Origin: Bacteroidales bacterium
GTDB taxonomy: Bacteria > Bacteroidota > Bacteroidia > Bacteroidales > UBA932
DNA length: 64,000 bases
Direction of reading: 5' to 3'
Assembly: GCA_017437125.1 (NCBI GenBank)
Contig: JAFSBV010000016.1
Coordinates: forward strand, 1-64,000
Under the pieces are notes generated by a model. That model made no database searches. It saw nothing but the letters and a program-made list of their open reading frames with translations, and had not been told where the DNA came from. The stretch's first letter is position 1, and each line of letters opens with the position of its first letter. Below are positions 1 through 9,139 of this stretch, piece by piece. A program made the translations under genes and the position numbers.

Positions 1-20
1 GACGGACACTGCCTCCATAA
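1..20 (+). CDS. possible 3' end of rpmI (ribosomal protein L35), partial
   Basis: Only six codons are inside the window; one frame reads R-T-L-P-P-stop with the stop at 18-20, 13 bases before rplT. rpmI directly precedes rplT in nearly all bacteria, so the position suggests L35. The visible residues are too few to recognise the family, so this rests on gene order alone. Confidence 0.35.
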
Positions 21-33
21 AACAGTTAAATTT

Positions 34-378
34 ATGCCAAGATCGGTAAATTCAGTTGCCTCAAGGGCACGCCGCAAGAAGATTCTTAAAAGAACCCGCG
101 GTAATTTTCTTTCAAGAAAGAACGTTTGGACGGTAGCAAAGAACACCTACGAGAAGGGTCTCTCGTATGCTTACCGTGATCGTAAGAACAAGAAGCGCTC
201 ATTCCGCGCACTCTGGATCCAGAGAATCAATGCTGCTGCACGTCAGTACGGCATGACATATTCTCAGCTCATGGGTCGTATCGCTAAGCAGAACATCGGT
301 CTCAACCGTAAGGTGCTCGCAGACCTTGCCATGAACAACCCTCAGGCATTTGAGGCTATCATCAATTCTGTAAAATAG
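34..378 (+). CDS. rplT: 50S ribosomal protein L20
   Basis: Ribosomal protein L20, which binds 23S rRNA early in assembly of the large subunit. The 114-residue product has the usual family length, the [16 protein letters not shown] start and a very basic N-terminal half, followed by the conserved helical C-terminal part containing a [12 protein letters not shown]-like segment. It starts 13 bases after a likely rpmI end and stops 9 bases before lepB, so the three are probably cotranscribed. In many bacteria L20 represses its own operon; no such element can be judged here because the upstream sequence is cut off. Confidence 0.98.
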   Translation: MPRSVNSVASRARRKKILKRTRGNFLSRKNVWTVAKNTYEKGLSYAYRDRKNKKRSFRALWIQRINAAARQYGMTYSQLMGRIAKQNIGLNRKVLADLAMNNPQAFEAIINSVK

Positions 379-387
379 TTTGAGCTG

Positions 388-1731
388 ATGAGCTTGAAGG
401 AATTATACCACAATAAATGGGCGAGGTTCGGCTTTTGGGCTGTCCTTTACATCTTGTGGGTAATCTGGCTCGGAAATTATTGGTGGCTTTTCGGACTTGT
501 CCCTATCTTCGATCACCATATAACCCGCAAGGTTAACTGGCTGTTCTGGAAGAAGGAATACAAGGAAGGAGAAAAGAGAAACGCTCTGCTTGACTGGCTT
601 GATGCCATCATATTTGCGGTTGTCGTAGTCACATTCATCAATACTTTCTTTTTCCAGGCATTCAAGATTCCTTCATCTTCGATGGAAAGCTCGCTTTATA
701 CAGGTGACCACCTGTTCGTAAGCAAGCTTGCATATGGTCCGAAGATGCCGCAGACACCTCTTACCATTCCATTCACTCATAATGTGATCGGTGGAAAAGA
801 GTCATACTCGACGCTTATCCAGAGCGATTACAAGAGGTTGAAAGGATTCGGTGAAGTAGAGACAGGAGATTATGTGGTATTCGGATTCCCGCACGGTGAC
901 ACAGTGTTTGTAAGTGATCCTGCAGCGGACTACTATACCATCACAAGGACATACGGACATGATTATGCTCATAAGCTGTATGGACCTGTAAAAGTGAGGC
1001 CTTCTGACAAGAAGGATCATTATGTGAAAAGATGCGTAGCGGTAGCCGGTGATACACTGGAAATCATTGATGGAAGGGTATATATAGATTCAAAGCCTCA
1101 GGAAGTCTGGCCAGGAGTTCAGAACTCTTATACGGTCGTAACTAACGGACAGAGGATCAACCCTGTAAATCTTGATAAGATCGGACTGAATATTTCAGAA
1201 CTCTGGTACGACCAGAAGCTTCCGGGATATCCTTCGATGCCACTCACGGCAGAAATGCTTGAAGCGGTCCGTTCACTTTCGAATGTTGTATCTGTAACTG
1301 AGAATATTGACAGATGGCCGGCCGATTATCCGGATTCAGAAAAGACCATCTTCCCGTTCTCTCCTGATTACAGATGGACCCGTGACAATTTCGGTCCTCT
1401 TTGGATCCCTGAAAAGGGTGCAGAAGTCGAACTGACACTTGAAAATCTTCCTCTTTACGAGAGAATCATAACTTCATATGAGGGAAATGAACTTTCAGTC
1501 AGGGATGGAAAGATCTTCATCAACGGAGAAGAAGCTCAAAGCTATACTTTCGCACAGGATTATTACTTTATGATGGGAGACAACAGGCACAATTCCCTCG
1601 ACTCAAGATATTGGGGTTTCGTACCTGAAGATCATATAGTCGGAAAGCCCGCATTGATCTGGCTCTCAATCGATGGGAACAAGAAGTTCCCGAAGAATAT
1701 AAGGTGGCGCAGGTTCTTCAAATTTGTATAG
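388..1731 (+). CDS. lepB: signal peptidase I
   Basis: Type I signal peptidase, an inner-membrane serine protease that removes signal peptides from exported proteins. Two N-terminal hydrophobic segments (about residues 13-40 and 71-92) precede the catalytic box PSSSME, whose Ser98 is the expected nucleophile. The general-base lysine lies near residue 214 in the VKRCVAVAGD box, and the GDNRHNSLDSR box is near residue 395. At 447 residues it is longer than the E. coli enzyme, with an insertion between the catalytic boxes, as is common in Bacteroidota. It begins 9 bases after rplT and probably shares its transcript. Confidence 0.96.
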   Translation: MSLKELYHNKWARFGFWAVLYILWVIWLGNYWWLFGLVPIFDHHITRKVNWLFWKKEYKEGEKRNALLDWLDAIIFAVVVVTFINTFFFQAFKIPSSSMESSLYTGDHLFVSKLAYGPKMPQTPLTIPFTHNVIGGKESYSTLIQSDYKRLKGFGEVETGDYVVFGFPHGDTVFVSDPAADYYTITRTYGHDYAHKLYGPVKVRPSDKKDHYVKRCVAVAGDTLEIIDGRVYIDSKPQEVWPGVQNSYTVVTNGQRINPVNLDKIGLNISELWYDQKLPGYPSMPLTAEMLEAVRSLSNVVSVTENIDRWPADYPDSEKTIFPFSPDYRWTRDNFGPLWIPEKGAEVELTLENLPLYERIITSYEGNELSVRDGKIFINGEEAQSYTFAQDYYFMMGDNRHNSLDSRYWGFVPEDHIVGKPALIWLSIDGNKKFPKNIRWRRFFKFV

Positions 1732-1734
1732 AAA

Positions 1735-1767
1735 TTTTGCAATTGCGATTTTTTTATGCGATATTTG
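1735..1767 (+). promoter_or_regulatory. promoter upstream of rpmB
   Basis: TTTTG at 1735-1739, a 20-base spacer and GATATTTG at 1760-1767 fit the Bacteroidota -33/-7 promoter, with one mismatch to TAnnTTTG. It lies 40 bases upstream of rpmB and would drive rpmB-rpmG-DUF4295. Confidence 0.6.
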
Positions 1768-1807
1768 CAGCCCGCTAATAATGAATTAATTAAAAAAGTT
1801 ATATACA

Positions 1808-2050
1808 ATGGCAAAGGTTTGTCAAGTTACAGGTAGAAAGAGAATGGTAGGAAACAACGTTTCCCATTCTAAGAGACGTACAAAGCGCGTCTTCGCTCTC
1901 AACCTCAAGACCAAGAAGTTCTGGTCAGAGGAGGAGCAGAGGTTCATCACACTTAAGGTGTCTTGCAAGGGTATGAGGACAATCGAGAAGAATGGTCTCG
2001 ACGCTACGATCAAGGACGCTCAGAAGAAAGGATTTATTAACCTTGTTTAA
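1808..2050 (+). CDS. rpmB: 50S ribosomal protein L28
   Basis: Ribosomal protein L28 of the large subunit, 80 residues, starting [20 protein letters not shown], which is the typical L28 opening with the [11 protein letters not shown] segment. It leads a short operon with rpmG (11-base gap) and the DUF4295 gene, an order characteristic of Bacteroidota. A promoter-like site lies just upstream. Confidence 0.97.
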   Translation: MAKVCQVTGRKRMVGNNVSHSKRRTKRVFALNLKTKKFWSEEEQRFITLKVSCKGMRTIEKNGLDATIKDAQKKGFINLV

Positions 2051-2061
2051 TTTTTCAGATT

Positions 2062-2250
2062 ATGGCAAAGAAAGCTAAAGGTAACAGGGTGCAGGTCATC
2101 CTTGAGTGCACTGAGCAGAGAGAGAGCGGTGTACCAGGTATCTCAAGATACATCACAACAAAGAATAAGAAGAACACGACTCAGCGTTTGGAGCGTAGAA
2201 AGTATAATCCGTTCCTCAAGAAGGTTACTCTTCATCGCGAGATCAAATAA
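2062..2250 (+). CDS. rpmG: 50S ribosomal protein L33
   Basis: Ribosomal protein L33, 62 residues, with the family core [10 protein letters not shown] and the C-terminal [14 protein letters not shown]. The position expected for paired zinc cysteines holds only one cysteine (LECTEQ), so this is a zinc-independent (C-minus) form. It sits between rpmB and the DUF4295 gene in one transcript. Confidence 0.96.
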   Translation: MAKKAKGNRVQVILECTEQRESGVPGISRYITTKNKKNTTQRLERRKYNPFLKKVTLHREIK

Positions 2251-2266
2251 TTAGGAGGATTAAAAA

Positions 2267-2422
2267 ATGGCAAAGAAAGCAGTCGCAACCTTCAAGACCG
2301 GTACACTCAAGAAGATGGTTAAGTGTATCCGTATGGACAAGTCTCCAAAGACAGGTGCTTATGTATTCACTGAGCAGCTCGTAGAGGAGTCTGAGACAAA
2401 GGATTTCTTCGCAAAGAAATAA
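2267..2422 (+). CDS. DUF4295 family small protein
   Basis: A 51-residue basic protein starting MAKKAVATFKTGTLKKMVKC and ending ETKDFFAKK. This is the DUF4295 family, found in Bacteroidota almost always right after rpmB-rpmG, which suggests a ribosome-linked role; the function is not known to me. The start is backed by an unusually strong Shine-Dalgarno-like TAGGAGG at 2252-2258, 8 bases before the ATG, rare in a phylum that mostly initiates without one. An intrinsic terminator follows. Confidence 0.9.
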   Translation: MAKKAVATFKTGTLKKMVKCIRMDKSPKTGAYVFTEQLVEESETKDFFAKK

Positions 2423-2446
2423 TTCTTTCCGAATAGAATATAAATA

Positions 2447-2484
2447 GTGGCGCAGTTGAAAATATTCAGCTGTGCCACTTTTTT
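2447..2484 (+). terminator. intrinsic terminator after the rpmB operon
   Basis: Arms 2447-2458 and 2467-2478 form a 12-pair stem (two G-U pairs) around an 8-base A/T loop, followed directly by a run of six T. It closes the rpmB-rpmG-DUF4295 transcript. Confidence 0.9.
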
Positions 2485-2501
2485 ATGCGCCATAAAAACC
2501 T

Positions 2502-2509
2502 TATATTTG
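2502..2509 (+). promoter_or_regulatory. -7 promoter element upstream of ftsY
   Basis: TATATTTG matches the Bacteroidota -7 consensus and sits 20 bases before the ftsY start, just after the preceding terminator. No clear -33 TTG is seen. Confidence 0.6.
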
Positions 2510-2529
2510 CAAGTTAAACATAGGGTTTT

Positions 2530-3483
2530 ATGGGTATTTTTGACAAAGGAGTAAAAAAGACTAACATGGGCTTCTTCCAGAGGCTTTCACATGCCATTGT
2601 CGGCAAGGCAAAGGTTGATGATGATCTGCTGGATGCTATAGAGGAAGCGCTTGTGGCTACTGATATGGGTGTAGATACTACGCTCAAGATCATCGAGAAC
2701 CTTGAGGAAAGGGTGAGCCGTGACAAGTATGTGACCATGGACGAGCTTATAGATATGCTTCGTGACGAGATCGCGAAGCTTCTTAATGTTAAGGATGGCG
2801 AGACTGTTGACGATATGGTCGAGCCGTTCGACTTCTCTAAAAAACCGTATGTCATCATGGTTGTCGGTGTGAACGGAGTCGGCAAGACCACGACCATCGG
2901 CAAGCTTGCCAGCAGGCTTCAGACTCAGGGAAAGAAGGTTGTGGTAGGTGCAGCAGATACCTTCAGGGCTGCAGCGGTTGACCAGCTTACCATCTGGGCA
3001 GAGCGTGCGGGAGTCGATATCGTGAAACAGGATATGGGTTCGGATCCGGCTTCTGTCGCTTTCGATACCGTGAAGTCAGCTGTTGCCAAGAATGCAGATG
3101 TCGTGCTCATTGACACAGCCGGTCGCCTTCATAACAGGATTGACCTTATGAACGAGCTTACAAAGATCCGTAATGTCATGAGGAAGGTGATTCCGGATGC
3201 TCCGCATGAAGTCCTTCTCGTTCTTGACGGATCCACAGGCCAGAATGCCTTCCAGCAGGCAAAGGAGTTCGCCCGGGCAACTGACATCACAGCTCTGGCT
3301 ATAACGAAGCTTGACGGTACTGCTAAAGGCGGTGTTGTGGTAGGTATAGTCGATCAGTTCCGTGTCCCTATCAAGTTCGTGGGAATCGGTGAGGGCATAG
3401 ATGATCTTAAAGTGTTTGATAAGAGGGAATTCGTCAAGTCTCTCTTTTCAAAGGAAGACCTTCCTGACGGTCGATATCAATAG
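2530..3483 (+). CDS. ftsY: signal recognition particle receptor FtsY
   Basis: SRP receptor GTPase that docks ribosome-nascent-chain complexes carrying membrane proteins at the translocon. The 317-residue protein is the short form without the long acidic N-terminal extension of E. coli. The N domain occupies about residues 1-100. The G domain has the P-loop GVNGVGKTTTIGK (near 115), the DTFRAAA box, DTAGR (near 194) and TKLDGTAKGG (near 259), and ends with the conserved GIGEGIDDLKVFD. It has its own promoter and is followed 36 bases later by pheT. Confidence 0.97.
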   Translation: MGIFDKGVKKTNMGFFQRLSHAIVGKAKVDDDLLDAIEEALVATDMGVDTTLKIIENLEERVSRDKYVTMDELIDMLRDEIAKLLNVKDGETVDDMVEPFDFSKKPYVIMVVGVNGVGKTTTIGKLASRLQTQGKKVVVGAADTFRAAAVDQLTIWAERAGVDIVKQDMGSDPASVAFDTVKSAVAKNADVVLIDTAGRLHNRIDLMNELTKIRNVMRKVIPDAPHEVLLVLDGSTGQNAFQQAKEFARATDITALAITKLDGTAKGGVVVGIVDQFRVPIKFVGIGEGIDDLKVFDKREFVKSLFSKEDLPDGRYQ

Positions 3484-3519
3484 TCGGGTAATCAGAGAAT
3501 AATCAAAAGACAATAATAT

Positions 3520-5961
3520 ATGAAGATTTCTTATAACTGGCTCAAGGATTATCTTGAGTGTGATCTTTCTCCGGAAGCCGTTGCAGAGGCTTTGACTTCA
3601 ATAGGACTTGAAGTGGATTCTCTTGAACAGATCGAGGAGATTCCTGGCGGACTGGCAGGAGTGATAGTTGCAGAGGTAGTCGAGTGTGTGGATCATCCTG
3701 ATTCAGATCATCTCCATGTTACAAAGCTTAATACGGGAGATCCTGAGCTTCTTCAGGTTGTCTGCGGTGCTCCTAATGTCGCAGCAGGCCAGAAGGTGCT
3801 TCTCGCTACAGTAGGAACTGTTCTTGGCGAGGATTTCAAGATCAAGAAGTCGAAGATCCGTGGTGTGGAATCATTCGGAATGATCTGTGCGGAGGATGAA
3901 CTCGGAATAGGTGAGTCTCATGACGGCATCATGGTTCTCGAGCCTGAGACTGTAGTCGGCACACCTGCAAAGGATTATCTCGGACTGGCGACAGATGCAC
4001 TCATCGAGATAGGACTCACTGCCAATCGTGTCGATGCTGCTTCTCATATAGGAGTTGCGCGTGACCTCTATGCATATCTCAAGCATAACGGTATTCCTTG
4101 CAGACTGAATATTCCTGATGTGTCTGCCTTTGCTGAAGGTGAGGGCGAGGCCATCCCTGTTGAAGTGCCGGCGACTGAAGGATCTCCAAGATATACAGGA
4201 ACAACCATCAAGGGCGTGAAGGTGGCTGCTTCTCCGGAGTGGCTCCAGAAGAAGCTCCTTGCCATCGGACTCAGACCGATAAACAATATCGTTGACATAA
4301 CCAATTTCGTGCTTCATGAGACCGGTCAGCCTCTCCATGCATTCGACGCATCCAAGATCTGTGGTGGAAAGGTTGTTGTGCGCTGGGCTGAAGAGGGTGA
4401 GAAGTTCGTTACCCTTGACGGTGTGGAGCGTACGCTTAGCTCAGCAGACCTTATGATTGCAAATGCCGAGAAGCCGATGTGCCTTGCCGGTGTATTCGGA
4501 GGCGAGGAGTCTGGTGTTACTGAGTCAACTGTGGATGTCTTCCTCGAAAGCGCATATTTCAATCCTGTATCTGTAAGAAAGAGTTCGAAGAGACATGGCC
4601 TCAAGACGGACGCTTCATTCCGTTACGAGCGTGGAGCCGATCCTCTGATCGTTGACTATGCTGCTAAGCGAGCTGCCCTTCTTATCCAGGAACTTGCCGG
4701 AGGACAGATCTGTGGCAAGGTTCAGGAAGTTTATCCTGAGAAGATTGAAAAGAAGACCGTGGAGCTTGATTATGACCGTATCGAGAACTTTGTCGGAAAG
4801 AAGATCGGACATGATGTCATTGAAAGCATTCTTGAGGCCCTTGCTTATGAATTCCTTGAGAAGACCGAAAATGGTGCCAAGGTGGCGGTTCCGTCATATA
4901 TGATCGATGTATATCGTGAGTGTGACGTCTTGGAGGAGATCCTCAGAATATACGGATATAACAATATCGAACTCCCGCAGGCTATGAGAATGTCAGTGAA
5001 TGCACCTCAGAAGCCTGAGCCTGAGCAGGTAAGAAAGTCTATCGCAGACTTCCTTGCTGCCAACGGATTCGTGGAGACGATGAACAACTCTCTGACAAAG
5101 TCAGACTATTATGCAAAGCTCAAGACCTTCCCTGAAGAGAAGTGCGTGAGGATAATGAACCCTCTCAGCTCAGACCTTAATGTCATGAGGCAGACTCTTC
5201 TTCTTAACGGACTTGAGGTGATCGCTTATAATATCAACCGCCAGATCACGAACATCAAGACATTCGAGTACGGTTCGGTATATTCATTCGATCCGGAAAA
5301 GGACGGAAAGACCCTTGATTCATATGAGGAGCATACATGCTATGCACTTTTCATGAGCGGTCAGCCGGACAAGTCATGGAGAGTAGATCCTGGCAAGGGA
5401 AGCTATTTCCAGCTCAAGGGATATCTCGAACTTCTCCTGAAGCGTTTCGGGTGCGATATCTATTCTCTTGAGACAGAGGCCGCTCCTGCAGATCTCTTCT
5501 CGGAGGGACTTGCGTACAACCTTCCTGGTTCGCACCAGCCTCTCGCAGTGATGGGAACCATCGCTCCTGCAAGACTCAAGCAGTTCGGCATCAAGCAGCC
5601 TGTATTTGCTGCCGAGATCAGCTGGCCGGCATTGTTCGCCCTTATCAAGAGAAACAAGATCAAGTACTCGGAGCTTCCTAAGTTCCCTGAAGTAAGACGT
5701 GACCTTGCAATCCTTCTTGACGAGTCTGTAAGCTATGCAGATCTTCGTAAGAGTGCGTTCCGTGCAGGCAAGAAGCTTCTTAAGCAGGTCGGTCTGTTCG
5801 ACGTTTACAGAGGCGACAAGATTGCAGAGGGCAAGAAGCAGTATGCTCTCAGCTTTGTACTTCAGGATCTTGACAAGACCCTGACAGACAATGATGTGGA
5901 GGGAGTGATGAGCAAATTGCTCTCTACATTCCAGAACGAGTTCGGAGCGACATTGAGATAA
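3520..5961 (+). CDS. pheT: phenylalanine--tRNA ligase beta subunit
   Basis: Beta subunit of the (alpha-beta)2 phenylalanyl-tRNA synthetase, which charges tRNA-Phe and edits Tyr-tRNA-Phe. The 813-residue length is normal. Domains in order are the N-terminal KISYNWLKDYL segment, an EMAP-type tRNA-binding OB fold (about 40-150), the B3/B4 editing module with the GLRPINNIVDITNFV motif, B5, the catalytic-like core, and the C-terminal FDX-ACB domain (SELPKFPEVRRDLAILLD). pheS is not adjacent, as is usual for Bacteroidales. The downstream lipoprotein gene starts 1 base after the stop. Confidence 0.97.
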   Translation: MKISYNWLKDYLECDLSPEAVAEALTSIGLEVDSLEQIEEIPGGLAGVIVAEVVECVDHPDSDHLHVTKLNTGDPELLQVVCGAPNVAAGQKVLLATVGTVLGEDFKIKKSKIRGVESFGMICAEDELGIGESHDGIMVLEPETVVGTPAKDYLGLATDALIEIGLTANRVDAASHIGVARDLYAYLKHNGIPCRLNIPDVSAFAEGEGEAIPVEVPATEGSPRYTGTTIKGVKVAASPEWLQKKLLAIGLRPINNIVDITNFVLHETGQPLHAFDASKICGGKVVVRWAEEGEKFVTLDGVERTLSSADLMIANAEKPMCLAGVFGGEESGVTESTVDVFLESAYFNPVSVRKSSKRHGLKTDASFRYERGADPLIVDYAAKRAALLIQELAGGQICGKVQEVYPEKIEKKTVELDYDRIENFVGKKIGHDVIESILEALAYEFLEKTENGAKVAVPSYMIDVYRECDVLEEILRIYGYNNIELPQAMRMSVNAPQKPEPEQVRKSIADFLAANGFVETMNNSLTKSDYYAKLKTFPEEKCVRIMNPLSSDLNVMRQTLLLNGLEVIAYNINRQITNIKTFEYGSVYSFDPEKDGKTLDSYEEHTCYALFMSGQPDKSWRVDPGKGSYFQLKGYLELLLKRFGCDIYSLETEAAPADLFSEGLAYNLPGSHQPLAVMGTIAPARLKQFGIKQPVFAAEISWPALFALIKRNKIKYSELPKFPEVRRDLAILLDESVSYADLRKSAFRAGKKLLKQVGLFDVYRGDKIAEGKKQYALSFVLQDLDKTLTDNDVEGVMSKLLSTFQNEFGATLR

Positions 5962-5962
5962 T

Positions 5963-6730
5963 ATGAAAAAGTGTCACAGGCATATCGTACTGCTTATGGT
6001 AGTCATCCTTTCGGTATTTTCTTCATGCCGGAAGGATGAGGCTGAGGTCATACCACGTGCCAAGCTGTCAAAGATATATGCCGAGATGCTGGTGACTGAT
6101 CAATGGATCACTACGACTCCTGGTATCAGGATGATTGCCGATACATCGCTTGTATATGAGCCTATTCTGCAGAAATACGGATATGATTCGGATGATTACC
6201 GCAAGAGCGTGGATCATTACATGAATGACCCTGAGCGTTTCTCCCGCATCCTGAGGACGTCTGCAGAAATAATTGACAAGAAGATCGAGGAACTTAAACA
6301 TGAGCAGCGTATCATGGAAGCCAGAGCCAAACTGCCTAAGATCAAGACGGATTTCAGGCCGACTGACTTTGTCCCTTACCTTGGCGACGAGCCTTATGTG
6401 CATTTCTACGACAGCCTCGTTGTCGAGCTTGATACGGCCATGATGTACCGTCTGGTGTCATTGGAAAGGGCGGATACGATATATGACAGACTTCGCATGA
6501 TCATAGTGGATTCGCTCTATATGAATGACAGCATTCCGAGACTGGACTCGATACTTGCTTCTGACAGACTGTTGACGGAAATCGGTGCGGATTCATTGAG
6601 AAAGCTCAGGCTTGATACCGTAAAAGTAGAGGTCAAGGCTGATAATGCGGAGCTTGACATCAAGGCTGATACTGCAGTGCTTGATATAAAGCCTGTCAGG
6701 AAGGCGAGAATCATGAAAAAGGATTTATAA
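5963..6730 (+). CDS. DUF4296 domain lipoprotein
   Basis: Probable lipoprotein of 255 residues. A hydrophobic signal sequence ends in a lipobox-like SVFSSC, followed by the DUF4296 region (about 30-125) with the RAKLSKIYAEMLVTDQWI opening and a YDSDDYRKSVDHYM stretch. The C-terminal third is charged and repetitive, with three similar V-K/D-I-KAD-like units near 225-245. DUF4296 is a Bacteroidota family of unknown function. It is tightly packed between pheT and the amidohydrolase, so it is probably cotranscribed with them. Confidence 0.85.
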   Translation: MKKCHRHIVLLMVVILSVFSSCRKDEAEVIPRAKLSKIYAEMLVTDQWITTTPGIRMIADTSLVYEPILQKYGYDSDDYRKSVDHYMNDPERFSRILRTSAEIIDKKIEELKHEQRIMEARAKLPKIKTDFRPTDFVPYLGDEPYVHFYDSLVVELDTAMMYRLVSLERADTIYDRLRMIIVDSLYMNDSIPRLDSILASDRLLTEIGADSLRKLRLDTVKVEVKADNAELDIKADTAVLDIKPVRKARIMKKDL

Positions 6731-6732
6731 TA

Positions 6733-7917
6733 ATGAGTATCAGAAGAATAGCGGCATCCTATGTATATACTCTGGATGCGGGGACGATAAAGAACGGCTT
6801 TGTGGAGTATGATGATGCTGACGGAACAATCATTTCAACAGGTGAATGTTCCGAAGGCGATGACATCATTTCTGGTGCTCTCGTTCCTGGTTTCGTAAAT
6901 GCTCACTGTCATGTGGAGCTATCCCATCTTCATGGAAAATTCCGCAAGGGTACGGGTATGGCCGGCTTCATAGACCAGATCAACGAGCTCCGTGACTGGG
7001 CCGGCCGTGAGACCAAGATAGAGCTTACACGCAGATGGATGGACAAGATGTGGAATGACGGAGTGTCGGCGATGGCTGACATCAGCAATGATGATTCGTC
7101 ATTTGAAGTCAAGAAGTCCCATCCGCTATATACAAGGACTTTTCTGGAGGTATTCGGCAGTGAACCGGAAATGTGCGAGGGAGTCATGTCTGATGTGATG
7201 AAGCTCAACGAAACGGCTTCTGCATATGGAATAGATGCTGCACCTACACCTCATTCCTGCTATACCATGAGCCCTCAGCTTCTGAGTGCTTCTGCTGCCG
7301 CAGGACTGAAGTCAGGATTCCTCTCATATCATTCTCAGGAGAGTCAGGAAGAAGAGGATCTTCTGATGACAGGCACGGGAGCAATGTACGAAAACAGGAA
7401 AAGGTCGGGAATGAGCACTCCTACTGTTACCGGAGAGTCCTCTCTCAAGTATTTCCTCGACAGACTTGCTGCGGCATGTCCTGCACCATATGACCAGAAC
7501 ATTCTTCTGGTTCACAATGTCTGTCTTAAACAGGATGATATAGATGCCTTGAAGAAGGTCATGAAGAATCCTTACTTTGCCATCTGTCCGCTTTCGAACA
7601 TCTTCATTCACAATGCCTTGCCTCCTGTGGAACTGATGAGGAAGAACGGACTTGCAATTGCAGTCGGTACGGATTCGCTTTCAAGCAATGATGACCTTGA
7701 TATGGTGAAGGAACTTGCCTGCCTTCATGAAGCATTCCCTGAAGTACCTATGTCGGAAATGCTTGAGTGGGCATGTATGAACGGTGCGCGTTTCCTTGGA
7801 AAGGAAGATGAACTTGGAAGCTTTGCTCCAGGCAAGCGTCCGGGCATCGTACTTGTGAAGGATATTGATCAGGATGGCTTCGTTACAGCTGAAAGCCGTT
7901 CATCAAGAATAATATAG
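6733..7917 (+). CDS. amidohydrolase family protein (chlorohydrolase/deaminase-like)
   Basis: Cytoplasmic metal-dependent hydrolase of the amidohydrolase superfamily, 394 residues. Metal ligands are visible as H58-C-H60 in NAHCHVELSHLHG, a His near 205 (YHSQESQEE), a His in LLVHNVCL (near 256) and the Asp in GTDSLSSNDDLDM (near 314), the arrangement of the SsnA/MtaD/TrzN branch that deaminates or dechlorinates ring substrates. The C-terminal GSFAPGKRPGIVLV closes the beta-sandwich domain. The substrate cannot be told; guanine/adenosine-type or aminofutalosine-type deamination are possibilities. It follows the DUF4296 gene by 2 bases and the radical SAM gene follows by 3. Confidence 0.88.
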   Translation: MSIRRIAASYVYTLDAGTIKNGFVEYDDADGTIISTGECSEGDDIISGALVPGFVNAHCHVELSHLHGKFRKGTGMAGFIDQINELRDWAGRETKIELTRRWMDKMWNDGVSAMADISNDDSSFEVKKSHPLYTRTFLEVFGSEPEMCEGVMSDVMKLNETASAYGIDAAPTPHSCYTMSPQLLSASAAAGLKSGFLSYHSQESQEEEDLLMTGTGAMYENRKRSGMSTPTVTGESSLKYFLDRLAAACPAPYDQNILLVHNVCLKQDDIDALKKVMKNPYFAICPLSNIFIHNALPPVELMRKNGLAIAVGTDSLSSNDDLDMVKELACLHEAFPEVPMSEMLEWACMNGARFLGKEDELGSFAPGKRPGIVLVKDIDQDGFVTAESRSSRII

Positions 7918-7920
7918 AGT

Positions 7921-8679
7921 ATGCTTCATTTTGATGACATAGTATTCGGACCGATATTCAGCCGCAGGCTTGGATCTTCTCTTGGCGTGAACGTACTGCC
8001 CTCAAAAGGGAAGCTGTGTAATTTCGACTGCGTTTATTGTGAGTGCGGATGGAACAAGGACGGTATCGCCGAGAGGCGTTTCCCTTCTCTCGAGGAGGTC
8101 GAGGCTGCACTTGAGGAGAAGATGTCCAAGGCATCGGCAGAAGGAGTTCCAGTTGACTCCATAACATTCTCAGGTAATGGTGAGCCTACCATGCATCCGG
8201 ATTTCCCAGAGATAATCGATGCTACCTTGAGATGCAGGGACAGATATTTCCCTCAGGCAAAGGTTTCCGTACTTTCTAATGCTACGCTTATCGGAAGGTC
8301 GGCTGTCGCTGAGGCTCTGATGAAGATCGATAATCCGATCCTTAAGATAGATGCTTCATCCGATGCTCTGATATCCATGATCAACAAGCCGGTAGGAAGC
8401 TACAGACTGGCAGAGGTCATAGAGGCGATGAAGAAGTTCAACGGTAACTTCATTCTCCAGACCATGTTCCTCAGATCACCTGATTTTGATACGGCTGCCC
8501 CGGAGGCACTGGAGAATTGGATGGATATCGTCAGGGAACTGAAGCCTCGCGAGATAATGGTATATACCATAGACAGGGAGACTCCTGACAAGAGTCTGCA
8601 GAAATATACAGTTGAAGAAATGACGGCTTTCGTCCGCCCGCTGATGGATGAAGGCTTCAAGATACAGGTGAGAGGATAA
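7921..8679 (+). CDS. radical SAM protein
   Basis: Radical SAM enzyme of 252 residues with the CxxxCxxC cluster motif C33-N-F-D-C37-V-Y-C40, which binds a [4Fe-4S] cluster and SAM, followed by the SFSGNGEPTMHPDFPEI glycine-rich and GEPT elements. The family resembles small uncharacterised radical SAM proteins related to the Cfr/TYW1-like or activase-type groups; the reaction is unknown. Its stop overlaps the dtd start by one base (TAATG), so the two are translationally coupled. Confidence 0.9.
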   Translation: MLHFDDIVFGPIFSRRLGSSLGVNVLPSKGKLCNFDCVYCECGWNKDGIAERRFPSLEEVEAALEEKMSKASAEGVPVDSITFSGNGEPTMHPDFPEIIDATLRCRDRYFPQAKVSVLSNATLIGRSAVAEALMKIDNPILKIDASSDALISMINKPVGSYRLAEVIEAMKKFNGNFILQTMFLRSPDFDTAAPEALENWMDIVRELKPREIMVYTIDRETPDKSLQKYTVEEMTAFVRPLMDEGFKIQVRG

Positions 8680-9134
8680 TGAGAACAGTGATTCAGAGAG
8701 TGTCTGAGGCTTCGGTCTCGGTACCTGAGGAAGGATATGTATCGGAGATAGGAAAGGGCCTTCTTGTCCTTGCGGCATTCATTGATGAAGATACTGACGA
8801 GGATATTGAATGGACTGCGAAAAAGATTGCGGCAATGCGTATCTTCGATGATGCCGATGGTGTCATGAACCTTTCAGTGAAGGATGTGGATGGAGAGATT
8901 CTGGCTGTAAGTCAGTTCACTCTGTATGCGTCAACTGTCAAAGGAAATCGTCCGTCATATATAAAGGCGGCCAAGCCGGACATAGCGATCCCTCTCTATG
9001 AAAAGTTTCTGTTGAAGCTTGAAGAACATCTGGGTAAAAGACCTGGAAGGGGCATATTCGGAGCCGACATGAAAGTGTCGCTTCTGAATGACGGCCCGGT
9101 GACTATAATTGTGGATTCAAAATTGAAATTTTAA
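8679..9134 (+). CDS. dtd: D-aminoacyl-tRNA deacylase
   Basis: Removes D-amino acids (and glycine from tRNA-Ala) mischarged on tRNA. The 151-residue protein starts MRTVIQRVSEASVSV, contains the SQFTLYA motif (near 88) and ends with the cross-subunit GPVTIIVDS motif corresponding to the Gly-cisPro-type signature region of Dtd. The length is typical. It overlaps the preceding radical SAM gene by one base and is followed after 5 bases by deoC. Confidence 0.96.
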   Translation: MRTVIQRVSEASVSVPEEGYVSEIGKGLLVLAAFIDEDTDEDIEWTAKKIAAMRIFDDADGVMNLSVKDVDGEILAVSQFTLYASTVKGNRPSYIKAAKPDIAIPLYEKFLLKLEEHLGKRPGRGIFGADMKVSLLNDGPVTIIVDSKLKF

Positions 9135-9139
9135 GATAT

